Source: Pigoraptor vietnamica
Lineage: Eukaryota > Opisthokonta > Filasterea
DNA: 16,065 nucleotides
Direction of reading: 5' to 3'
Assembly (NCBI GenBank): GCA_943704525.1
Contig: CALSCQ010000052.1
Coordinates: 1 to 16,065, forward strand
Both the position numbers and the translations under genes were made by a program. Under the pieces are notes generated by a model that was not told the DNA's origin, did no database searches, and worked only from the letters and a program-made list of their open reading frames with translations. Numbering within the stretch: the first letter of the stretch is position 1; every line of letters begins with the position of its first letter. Below, in pieces: positions 1 to 8,366 of this stretch.

Positions 1-1097
1 CCCCCCCTCCAACCTTGAATGGCCGGCAGCCTCCCTCCATAATCGTGTCCAACACCGCCGCGACAGACACCGCGTCCTCCGACGACGTCGATGCGCGCTG
101 CCCATTGGGCGTGGCCTCCGCCGAGCCCTCGGAAGCAGCGCCGAACGGGCCCGATGCCTGCCGCGACATGGCGCGCGAGCGGGCCGCGGATGTGCCGAGC
201 AGTCCCTCCAGCAGCTCCCGTTCGGAGGCAGCGGCCTGGTGCAGCCACGCGAGCATGTCGCCCACAAAGCGCGGCGGGTCGTGCGAGTGCAGCTCAATCG
301 GGCGCGGGAGGCCGCCGGGGCCGCCGCGTGCGAGCGCGTCCAGAAAGCACCGCTGCACCGCAATGCGCCGCGTCTGCGCGAGTTCGTCAAGGCAGTACTT
401 GTGCAAGACAGGGCGGTCGGCCAGTGCCTCCAGCGCACTCCGCAACACCGGCGGCACATCGGGCGAGTCGCGTCCGAGCGCGCGGCACTCGCGCTGCGTC
501 CATCGGTACAGGCGCTCGTACGCCGCCTCGAGGTGTACCGACATTCGCTCCATGAGTTCAATGCCCGCACGCTGGTGGCTCGTGCGCAGCAGCAGCTTGC
601 AGTCTGCGTGTATCTGACGCACCCGCCGCAGCGCATCAAAAAACTCGCGCGTAATGTCCTCCCCGCCGTGGATGACCTGCGCCTCCGCGGCCGTCAGCTG
701 GAACCGCGCGAGGAAGGCGTCGACGACCCGCGTGCGCACCGCAATCCGCCGCGCCTCGGCCGTCATCGCGTTCGTCTGGTGTACGAGGTCCGCCGTCTGC
801 TCGCGCGCCGCCGCCAGGCGCACGGACATCTCGCGGCAGCAGTCGGCCATGGCGGTCACGTGCCCGTGCACCGTGTCGAGCTCCTCGTTGACCAGGCGAA
901 ACGCCTCGAGGAATTCGCGGTTGATGGCCACGCTGCGCCGCTCAATGTCACCGCGCAGGTTGCGACGCGCCCTCAGTGTGTTCTCGGAAAAGAAGGACGA
1001 TAGTCCCCGCAGGGCCTCAAGCACGTCCTGCACAATGCAACGCCGCGAAACGGTGAATAAGCACATATCGGCAGACACAGGGCCACTCGCACACACA

Positions 1098-1155
<58 letters not shown>

Positions 1156-1165
1156 CACGCACACT

Positions 1166-1215
<50 letters not shown>

Positions 1216-1530
1216 ACATGAAACTGCATTCACACACGCGAGAAATACCCCTTGACATGCCGCAAACTGAATCACACGCGAAAAAACTCCATTCCCGCAC
1301 ACACAGCGAACACAGAGACATTCCGCATCTGACTGACGGTGCCAGTCGTGCCGTGAGCAGCGGACCTTATCGTGCTCAAGGCGCGTGTTCAATATCTTGT
1401 TGAGCTTGCGCGCGAGCGGGTTGCTGCCCTGGCCATCCCCCGCCCCCTCGCCCGGCTGCGGCGATCGCGACGGAGCCGCCGCCGCCGCCTTGGCGACGGA
1501 CACGCCGTGTGCGGTGGGTCCGTCTGCCAT
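1..1530 (-). CDS. COG6: Conserved oligomeric Golgi complex subunit 6, 3'-truncated
   Basis: COG6 is a lobe-B subunit of the COG tether, which captures retrograde vesicles at the Golgi and so keeps glycosylation enzymes in place. Exon 1 is 1530-1366 (55 residues), the intron is 1365-1028 (GT-AG, phase 0) and exon 2 runs from 1027 to about 14. The 393 residues present carry the family's conserved blocks: [19 protein letters not shown] before the intron; [11 protein letters not shown] and [11 protein letters not shown] just after it; then [32 protein letters not shown] and the near-invariant [17 protein letters not shown] with [11 protein letters not shown]. The ATG at 1530 has a good context (GCGGCCATGG). 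The frame is open upstream to 1602, but without another ATG that I can support. After CRPFK a GT follows (13-12), so exon 2 probably ends at 14 and a second intron starts. Animal COG6 is about 650 residues, so roughly the last 40 percent lies outside the window. The family assignment is secure. Confidence 0.97.
1091..1211. repeat. Two (AC)n microsatellites inside the COG6 intron
   Basis: Two nearly pure AC tracts lie at about 1102-1150 (24-25 units) and 1172-1210 (19-20 units), separated by an imperfect AC-rich linker. They fall inside the 338-bp COG6 intron. On the transcribed COG6 RNA they read as (UG)n, in the acceptor-side half of the intron. This intron is the longest placed in the window, and the repeat accounts for about a third of it. 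Frames read through the tract give Cys/Val or Thr/His runs, which are not real proteins. Confidence 0.97.
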
Positions 1531-1786
1531 GGCCGCAGGAGTGCGCGACAAGAGGAAGGCGGCTGAAAACACCTCCGCAACGACTGCGCGCTGAAGACGC
1601 ACTCCTTGTGTGCGCGACCGTGCAGTGGAGGGTGGGTCTTATCGCGTGGTGGAGGTTTTGGTGTAACAACGCGTGTTACAGCTGCTCAGCGCAGGGTGGA
1701 TGTTGGATGTGCTCCGCGCAGGGTGGGAGTTACGTACACGACCACGTGCGCTGTCTTGACCTATTCAAGGGGATCTTCATTCGCAG

Positions 1787-2103
1787 TTGGACAAGGCCCG
1801 CCATCGACAAGACGGCAAGCAGCAGCCGTGGCAGGTAAGCAGCCCCACACCTCCCCCCCCCCACCCCCTTCGCTGTGCCGTGACACACGCTCTTTAAGAT
1901 ACACGCGCCCTCGTCCGTGGGCGCGTGTTACTGTGAGGAGCAAGACAGACGCTCTGCTCAGCTATTCTGGCCTGCCTCGATTGCCCATATCATTGCCGGC
2001 CGGGTTCCGGCAGAGTAGAGCCCTCGCGACTGCCGCTCATACCGCTCTCTTCTCGCAGACGCCGCAGAATTAGCCAATTGCGTTCGCAAGTATGGCGAAT
2101 AAA
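1787..2103 (+). other. Candidate short spliced plus-strand transcript end
   Basis: A textbook donor (CAG|GTAAGC, intron from 1835) pairs with a textbook acceptor (pyrimidine-rich stretch then CGCAG, ending at 2058), giving a 224-bp intron on the plus strand. An earlier acceptor-like TTCGCAG ends near 1786, so 1787-1834 would be an internal exon. After 2058 an AATAAA sits at 2098-2103. In one phase the joined exons read LDKARHRQDGKQQPWQ then TPQN and a TAG at 2071-2073, 25 bp before the AATAAA. The other two phases stay open slightly longer. I do not recognise the protein and could not place a start codon. It may be a small coding gene, a noncoding RNA or chance. A CDS is not claimed. Confidence 0.3.
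1901..2012. repeat. Cluster of three hairpins
   Basis: A perfect 10-bp inverted repeat, ACACGCGCCC (1901-1910) and GGGCGCGTGT (1919-1928), encloses an 8-nt loop. Then come a 5-bp GAGCA/TGCTC stem near 1938-1962 and TGCCGG/CCGGCA at 1994-2012 with a 7-nt loop. All three lie inside the candidate plus-strand intron 1835-2058 and upstream of COG6. I tested the stretch by eye against tRNA boxes, 5S rRNA and the U1, U2, U4, U5 and U6 signatures and saw no match. A structured noncoding RNA is possible but unproven. Confidence 0.5.
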
Positions 2104-2164
2104 AAGGCACTAAGAGAACAAAAGAACGCGTGTGTTTGTCAGCGCTTATTTTATGCTGCGTGCA

Positions 2165-3935
2165 TCATGCCTTAGGCGCGACGGGCGTCTGCGGCGCACT
2201 TGCCATCCCCTCCGGCGCCGGCGGGCGATCCACGACGACAATAGTGTGCTGACCCCCCGCGGACACGGCGAGCACGCGCGTGTTGGGCCGCTCGAGCTCC
2301 CGCCCGGAAATGCGCTCGGGGGTCTCACGGTCGTCCTCGTCGCCGAGGCCAAGCATACCGCCCTCTCCCATGCCCCACGAGTGCGCCGCGCCGTCGGCCG
2401 TCACTGCATACGACGTGCACACGCCGCAGGCGACCGACACCACCTTGGCGTCGCCCAGCCGCTCAACGGGCGTAAACACGTTGCGGTCGTTCGTGTCCCC
2501 ATGACCCAGCCGCCCGTAGTTGCCGTTGCCGCAGCTGAACACGCGTCCGCTCTCCGTCACCAGCAGCGAGTGGTGGAGGCCGCCGGCGGCCGCGACGGGG
2601 CGGTCAGCGGGGAGTTCAAAGACGCGCGGAGCAAACAGCGCCGTGTCAGCCGTGAGCGCGCCGCACTGCGCGTGGTTGTTGAGTCCAAATCCGACGAGCC
2701 GGTCCGCGAAAAGCACGAGCGTGTGGTAGTTTCCGCACGCGACGCCCAGCGGTCGCGCCGCCGCGCCCTTCTTGGTGCAGCGCGAGAGGTCGACGGGGTG
2801 GGGCACCAGCAGCGTCTCCTTGAGCCGCCGCGCGGGTACCCGGGCGCCGGTGCGGCCGAGCTGCCCCTGCTCGCACGAGCCCCACGTGACCAGGCGCCCC
2901 GACGCCGTGATGGCCGCCAGGTGGCTGCAGCCGCTCGCCACCGCAACGAGGGGGTCCGCGGGCTGCCCGGGCACGGGATACACAAGCACCGGCGTCCGCT
3001 GGATGTCCACATCCACGCTGAAGCCAAGCACGCCGTTCGCATCCTGCGACACCGGCGACATTACGACGGCGTCATGCAGACACAAACACCACGTGCACGC
3101 ATTTGCCCAACATTCTAGAACACACTTGCACGACGGAATTAAAAAAAAAAAAACCGGGATACTTCTCGCGCACTCACTCGGAATGTGCCCCACGCGTACA
3201 GCTCGCCGCGCGTGGTGAGCACGGCGCTGTGGCTGTCCCCCGCAACAATGTCCGCCACGCTGTGCGCGTCGAGGCCCTCGATGGCGACCGGCCGGTCTTC
3301 GTTGTCCGCGTCGCTCGGCCGCCCGAGGGCCCCTTCGTCGTTCACGCCCCACGAGTAGACCTGCGAATCCGCCGTCAGCAAACCCAGTTACGCCACACAT
3401 GCGCCAGTCATGCGAAACAGGCCCAGAAGCGCACCTTCCCGTCCTCGCACGCAGCCACCGTGTGCATGCCGCCGGCCGCGATGACGAGGGCCTTGGGCAG
3501 GTTGGGGACTGTCTTGAGGCGCTTGTAGCTGGTGCTGCCGGGGATGCCGAGCTGCCCGCACTCGTTCATGCCGCATATCAGCACCTCACCCGGCGCGTGC
3601 GACCGCTCCAGCCGTAGCGCCGGCGCCTCCGACACCTCGGCCTTGGCACGCGCGCGCTTCGCGGGGGGCTTTGCGCCCGTGTCGCTGCCCTCCGACGCCG
3701 TGCGCTTGCGGCCCTTTGTCGCAGGGGCAGCCGCGCCCTCTGCTCCAGATTCGCTGCTCTCTGAGTGCCCGCGCTTGCGGCTGTGTGGTGCGGCGTCGCC
3801 GTTGCCCTTCGCCTTGGCGCTACGCTTGGCCGCCGGCGCCGCGTGCGTTGCGCTGCCGTCGCTCGTCTCGGACGCCGTGCGCTTGCGCTGCGCGGGCGCC
3901 TCCGCGGCCGTGCGTGCGCTCCTGCGGACCGTCAT
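2165..3935 (-). CDS. RCC1: RCC1, chromatin-bound Ran guanine nucleotide exchange factor
   Basis: RCC1 loads GTP onto Ran on chromatin and drives nuclear transport and spindle assembly. The exons are 3935-3435, 3360-3178 and 3043-2165. The introns (3434-3361 and 3177-3044) are GT-AG and phase 0; the second has a perfect GTGAGT donor and a T12 tract. The product is 520 residues, against about 420 in animals. Residues 1-110 are a basic tail with RKRTASE at 17-23 and 76-82 and PAKRARAK, likely for nuclear import and DNA binding. The seven-bladed propeller follows, with GMNECGQLG, YSWGVNDEGALGR, VAGDSHSAVL, WGTFRDANGVLG, TWGSCEQGQLGR, GLHHSLL, GNYGRLGHGD and SAGGQHTIVVV. The frame is open to 3989, but only from a GTG. 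The ATG at 3935 starts the basic tail and is preferred. It is the true RCC1 type, not a generic RCC1-repeat protein, because the TFRD-NG-G block is retained. Confidence 0.96.
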
Positions 3936-4520
3936 TCTGCGCGATGTGTCTGTGTGTGAAGGGGATGGGCTGGCGTCTGATTGTGTCACGCATTTCTCAT
4001 GAGTTTCTGGGCGCTCCCTGTCGTCCCTGCGTGCTCACAGCTGTGGCGCTCGGTAGTCACGTGACGCGCACTCGTGGTTCAAAGTGAATGTTCTGTGAAA
4101 TTTTTGTCAAAATTCGCCAGTTTTTCAATATAACAGTCCCTGGCATTGCGCCGACAAATTTGAATTTGATTGACGCCCGCCATTGATTTCTTGCCACATT
4201 TTTTGCTTATTTCAAATTAATGTGACCGGCGGAGCCTGCCCATAGTGCGCCATAGTCAACCGCAGCACCGCAACGTCTTGACAGAGGCGTGCAATTACGC
4301 GCACGAGCTAGAAGATCTCCCTCTCTCTCTCTCACGCACACGCACATTGCAATAACCCCTTTGTGTGCGCGCGCATTTCGTGCTGCTGCATGCATCTAGG
4401 CCCTTGCTTGTGAGTCCGTTTGCTCGTGGCACCAGAACACGCACCCGCGCGTGCGGTGGGCCCTTGGATCCTTCTGGCCCAAGCGCCAGCGGTCCCTGCT
4501 GGGGGTTCCTGTCCTTCACA
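3936..4520. promoter_or_regulatory. Divergent promoter region between RCC1 and the coiled-coil gene
   Basis: This 585-bp stretch separates two genes that point away from each other, so it should hold both promoters. No conserved coding block was found. A 10-bp palindrome GTCACGTGAC (E-box core CACGTG) is at 4056-4065. It is followed by a sharply AT-richer block at about 4078-4222, with many short A/T runs and GCCGCC-free sequence, in an otherwise GC-rich window. A (CT)n tract at about 4319-4334 and a CA-rich stretch follow. The AT-rich block is a plausible nucleosome-poor core promoter. This function is inferred from position and composition only. Confidence 0.55.
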
Positions 4521-6552
4521 ATGGCGGACGGCGCCACAAAGGGCGCGGACCGCGTGTGGATGGCGCCGGGCCTCTCGCCGGTGGTCTCGCATACGTCGCA
4601 CCTCGACGTGTCCGGCCGTGCGTCCCCGCGCTCCATGTCGCCTCGACCGGCGTCTCCGCTGCGACGACCCGTCGTGACGGTATGTGCGCGTGTCCCAGTG
4701 GGCGCCCTCTGGTTATTGAAGCGAAATAGGGAATCGCGGCAAGTGCAGAGGGCGATATATACATGTCCTGACAGTTTTTTTTTTCGACATGGCGCGTAGG
4801 ACTCACGGGACGCGCGAGCTGCCACGGCGCACGCCGAGTTGGAGGGGCTCCTCAGGTGCGTCTATTCGCGCCCGTGCACCTTTTGGGTTCTGTGCGGCTG
4901 ACAATTCCCCCGCAGGGACGATGCGAGCAGCAACAGCCCTGCGTCCGTGCTCGAAACCGATCGCGCGCACTCGACGCACCTGGCAGCCGTGGAGCGACAA
5001 CTGCGGGAGGAGCGCGCGGCCAAGGAGATGGCGTTGACGTATGTGAAGAGCCTCGAGGCCATTATCGAGGCCTATCGCGGAAGCGACCACAGCGCGGGGG
5101 GTGCCAGCGGCAGCGGCGGCACTGCAGGAGTTGGAGGAGCAACGGTGGGGCGGCAGTCGCCTTCGGCGCGGCGGGACGATCTGCCGTGCGCGCACCAGCG
5201 GCAGTGTCGGCTGCGCACGGAGAGCCTGCAGCGACGGTTACAGGAGTCGATGCTGCGCGAGAAGGTGCTTTCCGAGAAGGTCGAGTCGCTGAAGGCACAG
5301 CTGTCGCTGGCTGACGGACCGCACGCGGAGGCCGAGTGGGTGCGCATGCTCGACCACAATCGCACGCTCGCCGTGTCCGTCGACTCGCTGAAGCGAAAAT
5401 TGAAGGTGCGTCGCGGTCAGGTGTCGTTCTGCTTGACATGTGTCAGAGTCTTTGCCTCGGCGTGCTTATGCTCGTGACGCCATCACGGCACAGGACGAGC
5501 GGGAGAAGACGGCGCAGTTGGAGGAGCGGCTGAAGAAAGCCGAGCTGGCGCTGGAGGAGGGGCGCCGCGAGTGGTCGGTGAAGGAGAATCGCTACCGGCG
5601 CAAGTACGAGGGGACGCCGATGCACCAGCGCATGGTCCACGACATTGCGGCGCTGGAGGCTGAGAACGACAGCCTCAGCGAAATGCTCGACCGCGCGCAG
5701 TCGGCGCTCACTCGCAGCAACGAGGAGCTTGCATCGGCGCGCGCGGAGCTTGACGTGCTCCGAAGAGACGCCGCCGTGGAGGCGCTGAATAATGCGATTG
5801 AGGCTGGCGAGAAGGAGCGCCTGGCGCTGCAGGGGCAGGTGGAGGACGTGACAAGGCAACTGTGCGACATGACGCGCGAGAAGAAGAAGGCCGTTGACGA
5901 GCTCGTGCTGCGGCGGGAGCAGTTTCGCGCCGAGATGGACGAGGTCCAGCGGCAACACGCGCGGGAGATGGAGCGGTTGCAGGGCGACCTGCGCGGCGTC
6001 CGCCAGCAACTGGAGCAGGAGAAGTACGTGTCGGCGCGCCTTTCCGCGGAGGTGCAGTCGCAGGACTTTGAGCTCTCGTCGACGGTAGAGTCTGCAGCGG
6101 CAGAGCGTGCGCGTGGCGAAGCAGCCCACGGCGCGCTTTCCACGGAGATGCAACGCATGCGCACCGAATTACAGCTCGCCCGCAAGGAACTGGCGGCGGC
6201 GCGTGAGGAGCTCGGCCGCGAATCGGTTGCGCGCAAGGTCGCCGAAGCCCGCGCCGAGTCGCTGTCGGCGCAGCTTGCGCGGAACCAGGAGAAGTTCCGG
6301 TCGCTGCAGGACGTCACCGGGCTGCGCGCGCCGTCCCCGCTCACGGTGGTCGTCCCTGTCGCGTCGAAGGATGCCTCCCGAGAGGGCGCCGTACCGCAGT
6401 CGCCGCAGGTGCCTCTCGGACACTCTGCATCGACGGGGCGCATCATGAATGGGTCGCCGCGACAAAAGCCCGCGGAGCTCGTCAGCAGCGGCAGCCACCG
6501 CGTGCTGAGCCTGCGCGGCACGTCCGACGCCACGGCCCACGGTGACTCGTAG
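4521..6552 (+). CDS. Coiled-coil protein, unrecognised
   Basis: The exons are 4521-4679, 4800-4855, 4916-5405 and 5494-6552. The introns (120, 60 and 88 bp) are GT-AG, and the joined frame gives 587 residues ending at TAG 6550-6552. The ATG at 4521 has a good context (CACAATGGCGG). Residues 1-53 are low-complexity with SP and SPR sites (RASPRSMSPRPASPLRRP). Then comes an alpha-helical region with a Gly/Ser-rich break near residue 125. From about residue 165 to 510 it is a long, charged heptad coiled coil (for example EKTAQLEERLKKAELALEE and QRMVHDIAALEAENDSLSE). The tail is Ser/Pro-rich. No catalytic motif, membrane segment or signal peptide is seen. A structural role, such as a cytoskeletal, centrosomal or chromosome scaffold, is possible, but I cannot name the family. 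It shares a divergent promoter with RCC1. An ATTAAA lies about 100 bp past the stop. Confidence 0.85.
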
Positions 6553-6653
6553 TGTTGTCGGACGCAGCTGAAGGCCTTTTTTTTCCCCCTGTCGTTGCCG
6601 TGGCGTGCGCGTTGCCTTGCCTTGCCTTTTGTTGCGTGCGTGTGTGCGGCGTT

Positions 6654-6659
6654 ATTAAA
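6654..6659 (+). other. Poly(A) signal variant ATTAAA
   Basis: ATTAAA is the commonest variant of AATAAA. It sits about 100 bp after the stop of the coiled-coil gene, following a T- and C-rich stretch. It is the only good candidate before the next promoter-like element. Confidence 0.4.
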
Positions 6660-6691
6660 TCGTCCCACCATTTCGAGCAAACCGAACCCAA

Positions 6692-6697
6692 TATAAA
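6692..6697 (+). promoter_or_regulatory. TATA-like box
   Basis: TATAAA occurs within CAATATAAATG, about 250 bp before the LPAAT ATG and 12 bp before a perfect hairpin. Position and sequence fit a core promoter element, but transcript starts in this organism are unknown. Confidence 0.3.
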
Positions 6698-6708
6698 TGT
6701 GTGCGGAG

Positions 6709-6734
6709 CAGGGGTACTCCCGTGAGTACCCCTG
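6709..6734. repeat. Perfect 11-bp inverted repeat
   Basis: CAGGGGTACTC (6709-6719) and GAGTACCCCTG (6724-6734) are exact reverse complements around a 4-nt CCGT spacer. The element follows the TATA-like box by 12 bp. A related GGGGTACC occurs near 6775. It could be a binding site for a dimeric regulator or an RNA hairpin in the LPAAT leader. Sequence alone cannot separate these. Confidence 0.6.
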
Positions 6735-6942
6735 GTGCGGAGTGCCCAAGGGGCAGCACAAGGGGTTGCGCTCTGGGGTACCTGGGGGCATTGCCAGCTA
6801 AATTGGGCATGCTCCCACTGTACCATCGGCAAATCACGTGCCTGGGCAATTGTTGGGGGTTTGCCACAATCACCACACACAAAACGTCAGTGCGGCAAGA
6901 AAGCACACCGAAAAGAGCTTGCAGGCGTCTCTGTTGTCGCGC

Positions 6943-7999
6943 ATGCGTGCGGGTGCGGCGCGAGGGATGGTGGGGGCGGAGGGACGGGCCCTTGCGCCCG
7001 TGTGGTGGCGCTTCATCAAATTTCACACCAAGGTGGCCATCATGATGCTCGTCGTCTTTGTCACGACGGCCTTCACCGCGCTCGTCGGCATCTTCCGCCC
7101 GCGCAACACGGCAAACAACGACCTCGCCGCGCGCATATATACCGCGCTGTGCGGGGTCATTTTTCGCATCCGGATAGACGTGCGGGGCGAGGAGAACCTG
7201 CGCCGCGCGCAGCCGTGCATCTACGTGTGCAACCACCAGAGTTCGCTGGACGTCCTCTGCTGCTCGACAGTGTGGCCGAAGAACACGGCCGCCCTCGGCA
7301 AGCGAGAGATACTCTTCCTGCCCGTGTTTGGACAGTTCTTCTACCTCGCGGGAAACATTTCGATCGACCGCGCGCGACACGAGAACGCCATGGCCGCGAT
7401 GAGCAAGGCGGTGCAGGCCATTCGCGAGCAGAAGGTGGGCTGCGCTACTGTTGGCGCTCTCTTGGACCCCCCTATGCTGCCCCTGCAGGTGCTCGGAGCC
7501 AATTGTGCGCTGTGCTCTTTCCTCATCCCACCCCCCGCCCACGCACCCCCGCACTCACACATTGCGACGTACATTGCGCACGCCCACACACGCGCACTCC
7601 AACCACCAATTAACACGACCGGCCCGCGTGTCACGCCCGCAGCGGAACGTGTGGATATTCCCCGAGGGCACGCGCAACCGGGAGGAGGGCATGCTGCCGT
7701 TCAAGAAGGGCGCCTTCCACCTCGCCGTGCAGGCGCAGGTCCCCGTCGTCCCCGTCGTCTTCTCGCCCTACCACGACTTCTACTCCAAGGCAGACTGGCT
7801 CTTCGACTCTGGTCACGTGAACGTCACCGTCCTCCCCCCCATCGACACGGCGGGCCTTGGGACGGCGGACGTCGAGTCGCTGATGGAGCGCACGCGCAAC
7901 GCCATGATGGCCGCGTACAACAGCATCGCGCCGACCGCTGCTTCGCCCGCGCAGCGCACGCCGCGGGGGTCCAAGGCGAAGGGAAAGAAGCGCAATTAG
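6943..7999 (+). CDS. 1-acyl-sn-glycerol-3-phosphate acyltransferase (LPAAT/AGPAT type)
   Basis: This enzyme adds an acyl chain from acyl-CoA to lysophosphatidic acid, giving phosphatidic acid, the precursor of membrane phospholipids and triacylglycerol, at the ER. The exons are 6943-7434 and 7643-7999, and the 208-bp intron is GT-AG, phase 0. The product is 282 residues, the usual size for AGPAT1/2 and yeast Slc1. Residues 31-51 form a membrane segment. Motif I is NHQSSLD at 97-103 (catalytic His98 and Asp103). Motif II is around GKREILFLPVFGQFFYLAGN with SIDR. Motif III is FPEGTRN at 171-176 with preceding VWI, and motif IV is VPVVPVVF at 197-204. The last residues, KGKKRN, form a KKxx dilysine signal for ER retrieval, which fits the location. 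The ATG at 6943 is the first in-frame one; ATG 6967 is an alternative. It is converging with the ICE1-like gene on the other strand. Confidence 0.96.
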
Positions 8000-8366
8000 G
8001 GCTCGGTGCGGGAAGGGTGCTGTGGTGCGTGCGCGTGTGGCAATTGCGTGCTGTCGGCGTTTGCGTTTTTTTGCGTTCGTGGGAGTGTGTTGGAGCGGCC
8101 AGTCGCATGGGCGTGCGTGGACGGCGTGACTGCTGCTGTGTTTGGCCCGCTGTATTGCGCGAAATCCAGTCCGCGCGGGAGGGCCATGCTGCGTGCGGTC
8201 GTCGGCCTCCAATTAAGTGACCGACACACACCAAAGTCAATAAGCGCCATATGCGCACAAAGCCCCCTCAGCGAGTGGGCGTTGTGTGGTGGCGGAAGAG
8301 CAGACGTCCTATCATACGACGGACGTGACAGATAGAGCGAGAGCTCGCTGGGCAGTTCCCAATGGC
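8000..8366. other. Convergent spacer between LPAAT and ICE1-like genes
   Basis: This stretch of 367 bp lies between two stop codons facing each other, so it holds both 3' UTRs. No conserved coding block is seen. The only poly(A)-like plus-strand sequence is an AATAAG near 8239. A 6-bp inverted repeat ACGTCC/GGACGT (8304-8326) and a short G/T-rich run occur. Nothing else was recognised. Confidence 0.6.

Larger units (their letters stand above)
1531..2164. other. Spacer between COG6 start and RCC1 stop
   Basis: This 634-bp stretch holds the COG6 promoter and leader and the RCC1 3' end, both read on the minus strand. No conserved coding block was recognised on either strand. It contains an 11-bp direct repeat GCGCAGGGTGG (1689-1699 and 1716-1726), a 7-bp inverted repeat TGTAACA/TGTTACA (1662-1680), a CACGTG at 1743-1748 about 210 bp before the COG6 ATG, and a C-rich run at about 1852-1867. 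It also has a hairpin cluster at 1901-2012 and a plus-strand splice-like pair, both listed separately. Just past the RCC1 stop on the minus strand is an AATAAG-type sequence near 2150 that could serve as its poly(A) signal. Confidence 0.6.
6553..6942. promoter_or_regulatory. Spacer: 3' end of coiled-coil gene and promoter of LPAAT gene
   Basis: This 390-bp stretch lies between two plus-strand genes. It holds a poly(A)-like ATTAAA at 6654-6659, a TATA-like TATAAA at 6692-6697, a perfect inverted repeat at 6709-6734 and a CACGTG at 6835-6840, 103 bp before the downstream ATG. The frame of the downstream gene is open back to 6838, but only from a GTG, so no coding claim is made before 6943. Which elements belong to termination and which to initiation is inferred from order alone. 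Confidence 0.5.

Noticed and set aside
15-1003. Long plus-strand frames opposite COG6
   Set aside because: They are shadows of GC-rich coding sequence. The minus strand carries the conserved COG6 protein.
973-1403. Reading frames of Cys/Val and Thr/His runs across the AC repeats
   Set aside because: They are translations of a microsatellite inside the COG6 intron. The flanking exons join in frame without them.
1529-1594. Plus-strand ATG overlapping the COG6 start, reading [16 protein letters not shown]
   Set aside because: The ATG arises from the palindromic CCATGG at the COG6 start. The frame stops after 21 residues and no convincing donor joins it to the later splice pair.
1960-2020. tRNA-like GGTTCC in a hairpin
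   Set aside because: There is no A-box, no acceptor stem pairing and no B-box consensus GGTTCGANNCC.
3936-3989. Upstream extension of RCC1 starting at 3989
   Set aside because: That start is a GTG. The first ATG in frame is at 3935 and is followed directly by the expected basic tail.
5592-6791. A 399-residue minus-strand frame opposite the coiled-coil gene
   Set aside because: It is Ser/Arg-rich with no motif, typical of the complement of coiled-coil codons. The plus strand has consistent splice sites and heptads.
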